A DNA stretch of 64,000 bases. Source: Coniella vitis. Its lineage: Eukaryota > Ascomycota > Sordariomycetes > Diaporthales > Schizoparmaceae. The notes beneath the pieces were generated by a model. It did not search any database and was not told the origin of the DNA. It saw nothing but the letters and a program-made list of their open reading frames with translations. Both the position numbers and the translations under genes were made by a program. Position 1 is the first letter of the stretch. Every line of letters starts with the position of its first letter. The stretch is taken from positions 1,612,001 to 1,676,000 of the forward strand of contig WUJK01000006.1 in assembly GCA_011317545.1 (NCBI GenBank). Reading direction: 5' to 3'. Below, in pieces: positions 22,241 to 33,043 of the stretch.

Positions 22241-22831
22241 GGTGACGATGACGGTGGTTGTGACTTTGCAAAATGATTTGCAAGGCCAGACAGCGTGGAT
22301 AAGGACGGATAGGTCGAGAATGGAGAGTCGGTTTTGAAGTTACGCTGCGGCACTACAACAATACGGAATCGAACCTCGGGTTTCCTTTGCTAGCCCAGGG
22401 CAGGAGCTTTGCGGCTACCACCGGTCTCGGCCAGCGTAATCCCTGCTCTCAGCGTCAGGGCGGCCCCCATTGCAAGGGTCGCCTGAAACCACTTGGGTGA
22501 CGTTTTCACATGCCACTGTCCTCAAGTATTTCTGTACCTCGAACGCCGTTGCAAGGGACTGAATATTTGAGGGTTTTTGATTGCTAGGTAGACGCATCTG
22601 GGTTTCAGAGTAGACCAAAGTAGAAAGCGCAGGAAGCATTCCCAGAACCGAACGTGGTTCCCATGATGTTATATTTCAATGTCCATAGAATACAAACGTA
22701 TTGCCAGAAAATCAAGATTAACCAACCGCTACACCTAATCTCCCTCTCTTGGACATTGCAAAGGAATAAAGAGCAATACCACCGCATGACTCTCTACCTA
22801 GAATCTCCAATGAATTACGCTGCTTTCTACG
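22241..22831. other. Intergenic stretch between ETFB and the ArfGAP gene
   Basis: About 590 bp with no gene. Around 22360-22440 the minus strand shows tRNA A-box-like (TGGCCGAGACCGG) and B-box-like (GGTTCGATTCC) words but no cloverleaf (see rejected items). Confidence 0.5.
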
Positions 22832-24189
22832 TCACCAGTCATCCCACTCATCCTGGCCGTTCTTGTTTGCCGCAGTAGCGGTGCCCCCCGACGATCCCTT
22901 GCCCATGGCCGCTGTTCCAATGGAACTGCCTTGCGTCTTGCGCTGGTCGGCTCCCGACGCAAAGTTGTCCCAAAAGGCTTTCTTGTTGTCATCTAGAGGT
23001 GCAGTCGTCCTGCGGGTTACCCGCTCCTGACCGTCTGATCCCTCGACAAATTTATTGAAGCCCTCCTGAGCACTGCGTGCTCCAGCCTGAGCGGACTGTG
23101 CAAGACGGCCACCAAAAGTCCTGGCCTGAGCCGCGAAGTCTGACTCTCCGAGCTGCAGAGTCACATACATCAATCAGTATCACGACCGAGAATCATGAAC
23201 GCAAGCGTAGTGTAGCATAATGATGTGACTTGCCTGCTTGGTTGTGGGTTGAATAAAGTCCTTATTGACAGAGCTTGCTGTCTTGGTCACTGTGGACGAA
23301 AACCACCCAAAGCCTTTGGACAGAGCCGCAAGGGGATCCTTTTGCAGGTCCTCAAACTTGGGCAAATCCTTGTCCTGCTTGGGTGCCGGTGTGTTGCCAA
23401 AGCCAGCGTACTTGCCACCCTGGTTCGGGGGCAGATCGTCTGGCCGCGATGCATTGGCCGCGCCCAGACTCTCGAAGTACTTGTCGCCCACCTTCACCTT
23501 GCCGCCTGCCGGGCTCTGCGACCGGTTGTTGGCCGTGCCACTCAGCGGCGTCGCAGCCCTGGATCCATCGCTGCCCGCCGCCAGGCCCTTTGTCTGCAGC
23601 GTCGACGGCACCGATGGAGTGCTCTTCTTCTCGCTGGGCACATACTCCTTGCCTTCGACCTTGGCGCTCAATCTCTCTTTCCATTCCTCTCCAACAACAC
23701 CATCATACCGCTCTGCGATGGTCGCGTCATCCCATGTAAGCCCTCGCATCTGGGTATCCTCGTGCTCGTCAAAGAACTTTTTCCAGTTGTCATTGCCACC
23801 TAGTCGCATGCGCTCAATCTCGACGGGTTTAAAAGCATCCATGGAGATGGATCGGACAAAAGAGATGTGCACGCCAAGTCCGCGGTGGACGCCCGCGCAA
23901 GACAGACAGATGAATATGCCGAACTTGGGGGATGCCCATTGTGGCGAGGGGGCGTTGCAGTCGCAGCAGAGGGAGTTTCCGGATTCTTTCTGGATGGAAA
24001 GGAGCTACTCGTGCGCACAGAGTTTTGTTCCAGTCAGCTTTCTTCCTTTTGTAGGAGGGAATAAAGAGGCGAGACAAGACGCGATGGCTATCGTGGCTCG
24101 ATGGCGCTCGCTCTCCTTGTTGTCTGCCTCGTGCTACGCACCTTCGATCTAGTCTCCGGGTCAACTTCCCACATGGCCTTCGAAGCCAT
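22832..24189 (-). CDS. GCS1: ARF GTPase-activating protein (GCS1/ArfGAP1 type)
   Basis: Three exons: 24142-24189, 23234-24004, 22832-23152; 379 aa. Exon 1 encodes MASKAMWEVDPETRSK and splices in phase 0 to LLSIQKESGNSL. The ArfGAP zinc finger is CCDC-X16-CLSC in C-X2-C-X16-C-X2-C spacing, followed by GVHRGLGVHIS with the catalytic arginine finger. The middle is Pro/Ser-rich; about residues 240-330 (FGWFSSTVTKTASSVNK; FAAQARTFGGRLAQSA) look like ALPS amphipathic helices that sense curved membranes. The C-terminus DEWDDW is the COPI-binding W-acidic motif of ArfGAP1 proteins. By family it triggers GTP hydrolysis on Arf1 during COPI vesicle cycling at the Golgi. Intron 2 (23153-23233) has a GC donor, AG|GCAAGT, and only this choice keeps the frame. 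Confidence 0.95.
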
Positions 24190-25444
24190 GGCAGGCCACT
24201 TTTTTCTTGGATCCTCGTCGCTTTCTCAGTCACTGTATACAATGCTTGGATGGACGAAAGGGTAGCAGCACTTTGAAATAATGCCCGCGTGGTACCCTTG
24301 TCAGGAGGCGACAGGGAACGTGGTGTTGACGTGCTTGTAGAGCGCTTAGGGCGACGCTGTTCAGACACAGCTCGGCTACGCGGAGGGCTTGCGCCAAGAA
24401 GATTGGCGGATTATGTAGGTTCGCCGACGTGAGAGTCGTGCTTGTAAGTCGTCTCGAGGGTTGTGTACCGTATGCTGGCTCACCAGATTGTTTCGAATTG
24501 TCCAGTCAGAGATTATTATCTGGGAGTCAGAACGGGCGGCCAATGGCAGGCCAAGCCGAAAATAGCAGTGCCGGCCCAGGCCCTGACAACGCGGCCTCGG
24601 GACCCCTACTCAACTTACCTCATATGCTAGTGGATTCTGAATCGTCCAATGTACTCATTAACTCGCCAAGCTGGAAACTCTTATCCTATGGCTATGGCTG
24701 TGGTAAAAGCCACGAAATCTATGTACATACCTAGGTAGGTAGTAAAGCTTCAGCGGGTAAGATCAACAGCGATGCATAAACTTACCCGGCTGGTATGATA
24801 CCGCAGTCGACTTGCGCAGGAACAGCGGTCCTGCTGGGCGAGTTGGCAAATGCAACCGGCAATATACAGTATACTACAATGGTTTTCATAAAAGTGAGGA
24901 ATTGCTGCCGAGTGTCTCCTTCCTCCGTTATTCTGTCTCTTGAGGGAAGTCGGTTTGGAGACTGTGCAACCGCACTTCAAACTCATGTAAATGCAGCTCA
25001 ATCTCTTTTTGCCCTCATGCGCCCACGTTTACCGATCCGCCCATACCAGAACGCGGACAATAATAAAGTACAGACCACAGTGAGCAGAAACCAACAGATA
25101 TCAATACAGACAGGGTAAGTGGGTGACGAAATGCTTGTTGGGTGGACATTAAAAACTGGGCAGTCATATGAAAAGAAACGGCGACGGCTCCCCTGACATG
25201 CTCCACCCCTGTGGTCTCAACTAACGCCCAGGATCGCCCATCACCGCAAGTATTGCCATATCCCGCCAGTCTTTCAAATGTGCCTTCGAATTCCGAATTA
25301 GCCATGGCTAATCTGCTGGAGCACCAAAAAAAAAAAGAAAAGAACTAAGTGCTGCGTGAGTTGTGCCACGCAGTATTGTAGTCAGTCCAAGATGCTCTGC
25401 TAAACCACCATGTAAAATCGTTTTCGAGTCACGCTGTGCAGCAT
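24190..25444. other. Intergenic stretch between the ArfGAP and RNA-binding protein genes
   Basis: About 1.25 kb. A minus-strand ATG-led frame of 96 codons (25015-25305) has one hydrophobic segment but no family I know; I do not call it. A TACCTAGGTA palindrome lies at 24728-24737 and an A14-rich tract near 25326. Confidence 0.5.
24728..24737. repeat. TACCTAGGTA palindrome
   Basis: Perfect 10-bp palindrome; further copies at 29650-29659, 39327-39336, 49782-49791 and within the 12-bp GTACCTAGGTAC at 63294-63305. Confidence 0.8.
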
Positions 25445-26876
25445 TTAAGCAGCAACAGGCGCAGAAGTCTGCTCGGCGCCGGCCTCAGCCTCCTCAGCAG
25501 CAGCTTCTCCCTCCTCGCCCTCGCCCTGCTTGTCAGGGTTGTCAATGGCAACCTTGACAGCAATCTCACGGCCTTCAATCTCCTTGCCGTTCATTTCAGA
25601 GACTGCCTTCTGCTGCAGCTCCTCAGAAGCAAGGGTAACAAAGCCAAAGCCACGGCCCTTGCGAGGCTCACCACGAGCCTGAAGCTTCTTAATCATGAAG
25701 CGGGGGATAGGGCGGAGAGCGATCTTAGCGGAGGATGGCTGGTAGGCGCTGAAAAGTTCCTTGAGCTATGTATTGTGGGACAAGATACGATTAGCAAAGA
25801 ACCAAATGCGAGCGGACAGTATTCGGGTTCGTTTACCTTCTCTTCGGTCAGGTCGTAAGGCAAGTTGGCAACCATGACCTTGGTCTTGGAAGGGATGCCA
25901 TCAGCAGGAGGACCACGCTCGCGACGCTCACGGGGAGGGCGAGCCTGGGTCTTGGCCTTGCCGTCAGCATCAGTGTGGTTGGTCTGGTTGGTGATGTCTT
26001 GCAAAGGCTGAACCTCGGAGGTTGCCGCGGCCTCCTCGGTAGTCGCAGCGGCGCCCTCAGCACCAGCTTCCTTCTTGTCCTGCGAGCAATAGTCAGCCTT
26101 GCTCTGCCTTGATGATTTTCAGATTGTGCGGCTAATATGCGCTCACCTCACGGCCACGGTTTCCAGCACGGCCACCACGGTGGCGGATTCCACGGCTGCC
26201 ACGGCCACGAGTGGACTGACGAGGGCGAGGGTGCTCGCCGTCGCCGTTGGCATCGGGCTTGTCGGCACTAGCTTCGGGCTTGCGAGCGAGCTGGACAGAG
26301 ACCTTGCGCTCCAAGATCTCCTTGCCAGAGAGCTCGGCAATGGCGCGCTCGGCCTCGGTGGGGGTGGACAGGTCGACGAAGGCGTAGCCGACAGAACGCT
26401 CGGTTCGAGGGTTCTTGGGAATGGTGACTCCCTCACTGCAGATCATATACAGGTCAGTAAGGCATGCCGTTCTGTGAAGCAAGTACAAGAGCAATGTAAC
26501 ACTACCGCGACCCCTGCTGAAGCCAAGCCCGTGACGTTATGCTGGTTTTGTGTGACATGGGACACAAGGGCTAGAGAAGGCAAGAAGCAGAGCCGGCGCG
26601 TGACACGTGAAAAGGTGCGATGATGCTCGAGAAGCAGAGTACATGCTAGGTGGCGAGCGACTAGAGAAAATGCACTCACACGAGGTAGCCGTTAAAAAAC
26701 TCCTTCAACCCCTCCTCGGTTGTCGCATAGGCCAGGTTACCGATGTAAAGGCGGCAGCCCTCAGCAGGGCTGGGGGCAGTGGCATCGGTGGGCTTGTCAG
26801 TGATGGTGGCATTGGACAGAGCGTTAGTCACGTCGTTGACGGCAGCGTCAGCGGTCTTGTTCTCCTGAGCAGACAT
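25445..26876 (-). CDS. RNA-binding protein with RRM-RGG-RRM layout (SBP1-like)
   Basis: Four exons: 26680-26876, 26147-26435, 25837-26079, 25445-25765 (introns 244, 67, 71 nt); 349 aa. All joins keep one frame, e.g. FFNGYLV-EGVTIPKNPRTER. RRM1 (about 40-120): RNP2 CRLYIGNLAYATTEEGL, RNP1 SVGYAFVDL. An Arg/Gly linker (RPRQSTRGRGSRGIRHRGGRAGNRGRE) follows, then a Thr/Glu-rich spacer. RRM2 (about 215-320): RNP2 TKVMVANLPYDLTEEKL, RNP1 GRGFGFVTL. The C-terminus is an acidic Glu/Ala tail. Yeast Sbp1, with the same order of domains, binds mRNA and eIF4G and represses translation; that function is inferred from layout. Intron 1 splits RRM1 and intron 3 splits RRM2, so each RRM is encoded by two exons. 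Confidence 0.9.
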
Positions 26877-29181
26877 GTTGGCGGGTTTGGGTGTAAGACG
26901 GGTGGTTGGGTGATCTTGACCTGGTCTGGGTGGTGGTTAGTCAGGATGGAGAAGTTGGGTCGAGCTGTTGTGGACCGGCGGGGATGTCGACGTGGACAGT
27001 TGTTGCAAAGGTTGGCGGGTTGAGAATGAACTCTGTTGCAATCGGAGGGGGAGGAAAAGGGTAGCTTAGTGCCCTAGATGCAGTGGGGTTGAGGGGAGGC
27101 TTGACGGTTGTTGACAAGTAGTTGCCGTTGATTGATCTTGTGGTGTTGGGGTGGAAGATGGAGGGAAGAAGAGAAGAAGAGGGACGTTGTGGCTCCTTTG
27201 TGCTTGTAGCGCGATTGGGTCAAATAAATTTTTGGGGCTTTCTACCCAGTGACGAGTGGCAGGTGTGACAGGGAATGACTGGGAACGGCTTGAAGGGCCT
27301 GAGGGGCCTGGAAGGGTGGTGACGCCCAAAAGGCGGCAAGTGTGGCGCACTGGAAGGGAGCAGACTAGCGTTGTCTGACGTGCTATGGCAGGCTTTATTA
27401 GTTAAGGAAGGAGCGCTCCCTGTACTATGTAAAAGTTTATGGAAAGCTCAACCTTGTTCCAGCGGCACTTACATCGTAGGTCTGTACAGTACGTATTCGG
27501 AGTACAAAGTACTTGCGAATGAGGCCAAGTCAACTGCAAGGTCTGGGGAAAGCGCTTTTGTACGGTCCGCGACTGGCTGTTGAGAGCTTTCCGTCGGATT
27601 GTCGCAAGAGACAGAAACGGAACCATCAACAGCACACGGGCTGCTGCTTTTGCCGCAGGTCCTTCGTAGGATGGCCAGTGGCTGGAGCGGTGATTCAGGA
27701 CAGACAATGCGTAGTGACGGGTGCACAATAAGTACTTCAATAGACTCGAACCAAACTAATACATAATATCGTATACATATGGAGCAGTGGATGGTGACTG
27801 CAGCATGGGCTGCTGTCAGCGGTTACTGAACATTCGTAACATCGTTGCATAACACAATGGACATCATCTGCCGAGGCATTGTTTGTCAATGAACATCGAG
27901 AGATGCCTTGCATTTATAGGGGGTCCATGGTTTGGTTCCAGCCAAATGCCAGGAAGACTTGGAAAAATTCTATTTCGTTCCTTTGGACACTTATATATAC
28001 ATAGCACTTGCATCATGTATATGATGACACCGAGCATGCCAGCGGCCATGCCAAAGCTGTGAATGCCAGATACATAGTACTGACTGTACAACTACTCTTT
28101 CTGAGGCTGCGCGCCCACACTGACGTACTGTCCAGGTGTAGCAGGCTACTTCTTACCAATCATTGCCATTGGATCCACTCTGATTGCTGGCATGCGGAAC
28201 TCGCTTTATTGCCAGAAAGTACTTCTCTGGTTCCATTCTCTTCTAGAAGTAGCAGCCCCTTGTCCAAGCCTTTGCAGCCACTCTTGCACTCCCTATGCTA
28301 GAGTACTATGTACTAGTTGGATTGAGGTCGCTTGCTGTATGTACTATACGACCGAAGCGACTGTTGCGACTGTTGAATCGCTGCATTGCATCCGCTGTAA
28401 GCGAGATTCCTTGCGAAGCCCGCAAGTTAAAGTGCGTTGCGGATCTCTGCTGACGGAGGGGTTGACGTGACACGTCGATGAAAGAAAGATTGCAGCACAT
28501 AACAGGAACATTCGGAGCGCGCGAGTCCGGACCGGAATCTGCCTGGAACGGGGACCGATCGCCGAGCTTACATGGTCCACTGTGCCGACCCGGTTCCAGC
28601 ACCAACAGTGCCGGATACAGCACGGCAGACTCGGACAATTACTCGCGTGGCACCCAGGGCACCCAAGGTTCCTATCATTTTTTTCTTGTTCGGTATTTTA
28701 GCGTGCTCTCTCTTTGAAGGCAACATAACGATAATCATGCAATCTTGCTCTCTCTTGAGGCTCCGCGACCTGAGCCATTCGTACCAACACTGAACCGTGC
28801 CAGCTGGCTGTCAGCCGACCTCGGCCCAGACAGAAACGCTAATAAAACAGAGCAGTGTCGCTACTTTATGCCAAGTGCTTCTACATGTGCTATTGCACGG
28901 TGTCTCTCTCTATGTCCAACAAGAAATTGAATTGAACACACCCTTGCCATCGGGTTACCTAGTTACTCTTTTACATACCGTTGCACGCACAAGGCAAGCT
29001 TTGGGGCAAAAGACACTAGCCACAACGCCCTCGCTGCAGTATATCGAGGATTCTGGTGAACCAATGCAAGAATTTTCTCGCAACTCTGGGAAACAGCGTC
29101 TGCTTGGAAAAGAGGCAGGGCTGCCCGAAGCGGCAAATCCAAACCAGGTAGTGCACCAAGTGGCTTCTCCCATATCAAAGC
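26877..29181. other. Divergent intergenic stretch
   Basis: About 2.3 kb between divergent genes. Next to 26877 the DNA is purine-skewed and resembles the 5' leader of the RRM gene. From 27,400 to 28,400 it is gene-free with several TACTATGTA words (28075, 28303-28313, 28339). The last 250 bp may be the TAH18 leader. No coding signal. Confidence 0.5.
28303..28313. repeat. GTACTATGTAC palindromic word
   Basis: Near-palindrome of 11 bp, identical to the copy at 63315-63325. Confidence 0.7.
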
Positions 29182-31786
29182 ATGAGTATTGCCATGCCTG
29201 CATTTGGCCAACCGGCCATGGCGGCTGCCAAAAATGCGACTACTCCAGCAAAGGAAATCAATAACAGCTCACTGTTGGTTCTCTATGGCACAGAGACAGG
29301 CCACAGCCAGGAGGTTGCAGAGGAAATTACCGACTGTGCTGAGAGACTGCGGATCCAGACACGCCTCGAGCAAATGAATGACGTCTCTTTGGTAAGCAAA
29401 AGACAGTGCCTTCCTTACAGATCGATATTAACAACTTTGGGGTTCTCAAGAAGGCGCTACTCCAGTCCTCACTTGCAGTTTTTGTTACATCGACAACAGG
29501 CCAGGGCGATATGCCAGACAATGCAAGCGCCTTTTGGAAGAGCCTACTAAGAAAGAGACTGCCGCCCAAGTGCTTAAGCCAGCTGCAATTCACCATATTC
29601 GGGCTGGGAGATAGCTCCTACCCAAAGTAAGAATCGACTGCTATACATGTACCTAGGTATCTCCAGACTTCACAGCGCTTGCTGACTTGAATTTGTGCGT
29701 CGCAAGGTTCAACTGGGCTGCGAGGAAGCTACAGAAGCGTCTCTTGCAACTTGGTGCTACCGAGGTGTACCCAGCTGGCGAAGGCGACGAGACACATGAC
29801 AATGGGTATGTAGTGGATTTTTTTTTATCCTGCTATGCCCTTTCTTTTTCTCTCCCTCTAATCCCAAGACATGGTTGAGTTCTGATTCCCTGCAGAATTG
29901 ACACCATCTACTTGCCTTGGCTCCAAGGCCTCAAAACCCACCTGTCCAAACAGTTTCCGTTACCGACCGGTGTCTCGCCATTGCCGGACGATATATTACT
30001 GCCACCAAAGTATCCCATCGGCATCGCAGACATGGAATCCGCCCACAAGCAGCTGCAAGGAGCCCAGGCCGCAAGATGGGATGTCAACCGCGAGAATCAT
30101 GCGGCTTCCAGCCACGTTGACAACCCCAAAGCCCCCGAGCAGGAAGACGATGATCGAGACCGTCGACGCAATGACATTTACGGGTTCGGTCAGCTCACAC
30201 GAAGCGACATGGCCGCTTTCGAGCGTCTTACAGTCGACGGGCGCATCAAACCCGACCGAGATAATATTCTCAAAGACCACGCCTCGAAATACGATCTGCT
30301 ACCACTCGGGGAAGACAACGGGTCGTCGCCCCTTCATTTACTTCCTATACCCGGCTCTTTCGAAGTCAGGTTGCTCACAAATGACCGTGTGACTCCAGCC
30401 ACTCATTGGCAGGATGTGCGTCTGCTAACGCTTGAATTGTACATTGGTGAGGATGATGCCGTCAAAAAGCCAGAATTCTTCGCTGGCGACACCATCACGT
30501 TATTCCCCAAGAACTTTCCAGCTGATGTCGACAAAATTATTCAATTGATGGATTGGGAGAGTGTGGCAGATTCGCCTGTTCTCTGGAAGGGCTCCTCCGA
30601 CGGACCACTCTGGCCGCGTGGCATGTACCCTCTGCAGGATTCTAGTTTGCGATCAATTCTTCTGCACAATCTGGATTTCAACGCGGTTCCAAACCGTACC
30701 TTTTTGAAGCAACTGCGACGCCACACGAAAGATGAACGCGAGCAGGAGCGCTTGATGGAGCTCACCCAAGAGGCGAACACACAAGAGTTTTATGACTACA
30801 CGTCACGTCCGCGTCGTACCATCCTTGAAGTCCTTGAAGACTTTCCCGGAGTCAAGATTCCGATGCACTATGCCCTGGAAGTACTCCCAGTCATCCGCGG
30901 CAGGGAATTCAGCATTGCCAACTGTGCTCACGCCATGCAAAGTGATACATCGGAGAGCCTTCTCATCGAATTACTCGTTGCACTGGTTGAATACAAGACC
31001 ATTATCCGCAAACCACGACAGGTAAGCCAATACTGATATCTTGGTTGCCTCCTCCATTATCCTCAATCTTGGCATGCTAATCCTGATTGTTTCCTTGGTT
31101 TACAGGGGCTATGCTCAAGGTATATAAAGAATCTGGAGCCCGGATCACCGCTGGTGGTCGGTTTCACTCGAGGCCATCCGCCTGCCCACGGCCATAACGC
31201 CGCCAAGCAGCCTCTAATTGCTGTTGCGACTGGAACAGGTATAGCACCCATTCGAAGCTATATCCAGCAGCGCAATTTCGAGGAACCAAAATCAAGCGGC
31301 AAGACATTACTCTTCTACGGTTGTCGAAACGAGGATGCGGACTTTCATTTCAAGAATGAGTGGCTCGAACTGCCGGATCTCAGAGTCATACCAGCTTTCT
31401 CGCGAGATCCTGTCAGCAAGGGAGATTTGGAATTCCAAGATCGCTTCGCGAACTGGAACAAGAGCCTGCTTGGAGTGGCTAATGGTGTACCCGACCCTAT
31501 TGGACCTCAGAACACACCCTGGCTCCGAAGTTACAACTATGACCGAGGAAAGATGTATGTTCAACATAAGATCCGTCGGCATGCAAACGACATCTGCAAG
31601 CTCATCAAACGGGGTTTGGCTGAAGGTTACAAACCAATCATCATGATTTGCGGCAATGCAGGCAGAATGCCTGTGTCGGTCCGTCTTGCGCTGGAAGATG
31701 CGCTGGTGATGGGAGGCATGGCTAAGGATAGCGATGAGGCTAAGAAAAGTTTGCAGAACCTTGGGATTTGGATGGAGACCTGGTAA
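29182..31786 (+). CDS. TAH18: NADPH-dependent diflavin oxidoreductase
   Basis: Five exons: 29182-29391, 29451-29626, 29707-29805, 29896-31021, 31106-31786; 763 aa. Flavodoxin domain (about 32-180): LVLYGTETGHSQEVAEEI, then FVTSTTGQGDMPDNA and FTIFGLGDSSYPKFNWAARKL. FAD/connecting domain (about 270-525): HWQDVRLLTLELYIG, RRTILEVLEDFPGVKIP, IRGREFSIAN. NADPH domain: AVATGTGIAPIRSYIQQ, LFYGCRNEDADF, then the C-terminal WMETW. By family it reduces the Fe-S protein Dre2 to start cytosolic iron-sulphur cluster assembly. The first intron is 29392-29450: a closer CAG at 29420 would leave only a 29-nt intron, whereas CTCAAG|AAG keeps frame, gives 59 nt with a TATTAAC branch point and yields DVSLKALLQSSL. 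The protein is longer than usual (about 600-650 aa) because of a hydrophilic insert between about residues 195 and 265. Confidence 0.95.
29650..29659. repeat. TACCTAGGTA palindrome inside TAH18 intron 2
   Basis: Perfect copy lying within the 29627-29706 intron; the only member of the family I found inside a gene. Confidence 0.8.
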
Positions 31787-33043
31787 ATAGCTTTGGGATG
31801 TTTCCGCATTGTGGGCGGTACGTCCTTGATAGCGCAGGATGTCAGCGAATGGAGCTGCATAGAATTCGCCAATGAATATGCTGAACACAACTCGAGTTCC
31901 ATCCTATAATCGAGACAAAATTGTACCGGCATGGTCGAGTTGGTACATGGCGCGTACCTAGGACAGAGCTCTATACCCGTCAGTTAATTCAAGCGTTTTG
32001 CGCATTATCGGCAATATGTTTACTCAAGCCGTGAGGATTGTTTTTGTTACGTTCGGCTGTAATGATCTCATGAATGCGAAAGTATCTTGATTATTTTGCT
32101 ATATAAAGGTCCTTGATGCCAAGCACGCGGCCAAGAACAAGCAAGATAAATTCAGTACGTGTTGCGAAACCTCTATTACCAAAGTTTTGCAAGACTGCTC
32201 TGTACTGTCCCCTCTCCTTTTTCTATTTTCCTCAAACGACATTTTGCTTTCAGTCTCGGTCACATTGATATACTATGTGCCTGATATTCAAATACCCATC
32301 TGCTTTCTTTGAAGCAGTTTGTACGCTTGCGCGCAACTCCCGACTAGCCGATGCTTTCGCCAACGGTAGCCCCCACCGAGCGCTTCTTAGCCTGTGTTCA
32401 GTCTAAACACCACCGTTTCGTCGTATATCCCACCCGACTTTGGTCCAGAACATGTGTGAGAATCCATAGTAACAGACTGTTTGCTACAGGGAATAGTAGT
32501 GGTAGTGCTAAAAGAAAATGCGGGAGTATCCATCAGTTCCGAAACGCCACGCAAAATAAAACTTAGAAAATAAACAATATAGGGAGGTTGGAATGTATAG
32601 CCGCAAAACACAAAAGCATTTACAAGGTTAGAATGGCGCAAAAAAATAAAAAGTGATGTTTGTTGCAGGTCCATAACAATTAGTCAAAGGTGAATAGATG
32701 ACTGAGCACGCGACTGCTATGGCGAATGGGAATTACAATATAGAAAGACAAGTATGACGAATAGGATTCCCGTCAACGAGACCAGCATGCGTAGGACGGA
32801 ATTATCGAGATGTGTAGTACAAAGATATACAGTAGATGCGCATATCAAGAATAGTATAGTCGGATTGTTGCGGAGGCCACGCCGGGAATCGAGCATGGTG
32901 GTATGCCTGCTTCTCGGATGAAGATTGAAGACGAGGAGGTGCTCTGGCGATGAAGGCAAGATGGGAGCGTGAAGCAGGTGCTAAGCCGGAAACGCCCAAG
33001 ATCATGTCCAGGCTTTTTTTTTTTTTTTTTGAGCTTCGCCTTT
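31787..33043. other. Convergent intergenic stretch
   Basis: 3' flanks of TAH18 and of the membrane-protein gene. AT-rich from 32,500, with a T17 run at 33014-33030 directly beyond the membrane-protein stop codon. No gene seen. Confidence 0.55.

Noticed and set aside
22360..22440. tRNA gene on the minus strand
   Set aside because: A-box-like TGGCCGAGACCGG and B-box-like GGTTCGATTCC are present at a plausible distance, but acceptor, D and T stems do not pair. At most a tRNA-derived remnant.
23265..24152. 295-codon plus-strand frame
   Set aside because: Antisense shadow of the ArfGAP exon 2, whose zinc finger and joins are unmistakable.
25015..25305. 96-codon minus-strand membrane protein
   Set aside because: ATG-led with one hydrophobic stretch, but no motif, an A-run just upstream and no further evidence of coding.
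29392..29420. 29-nt intron in TAH18 ending at CTTACAG
   Set aside because: Too short for fungal splicing. The 59-nt alternative to 29450 keeps frame, has a TATTAAC branch point and gives the expected family sequence.
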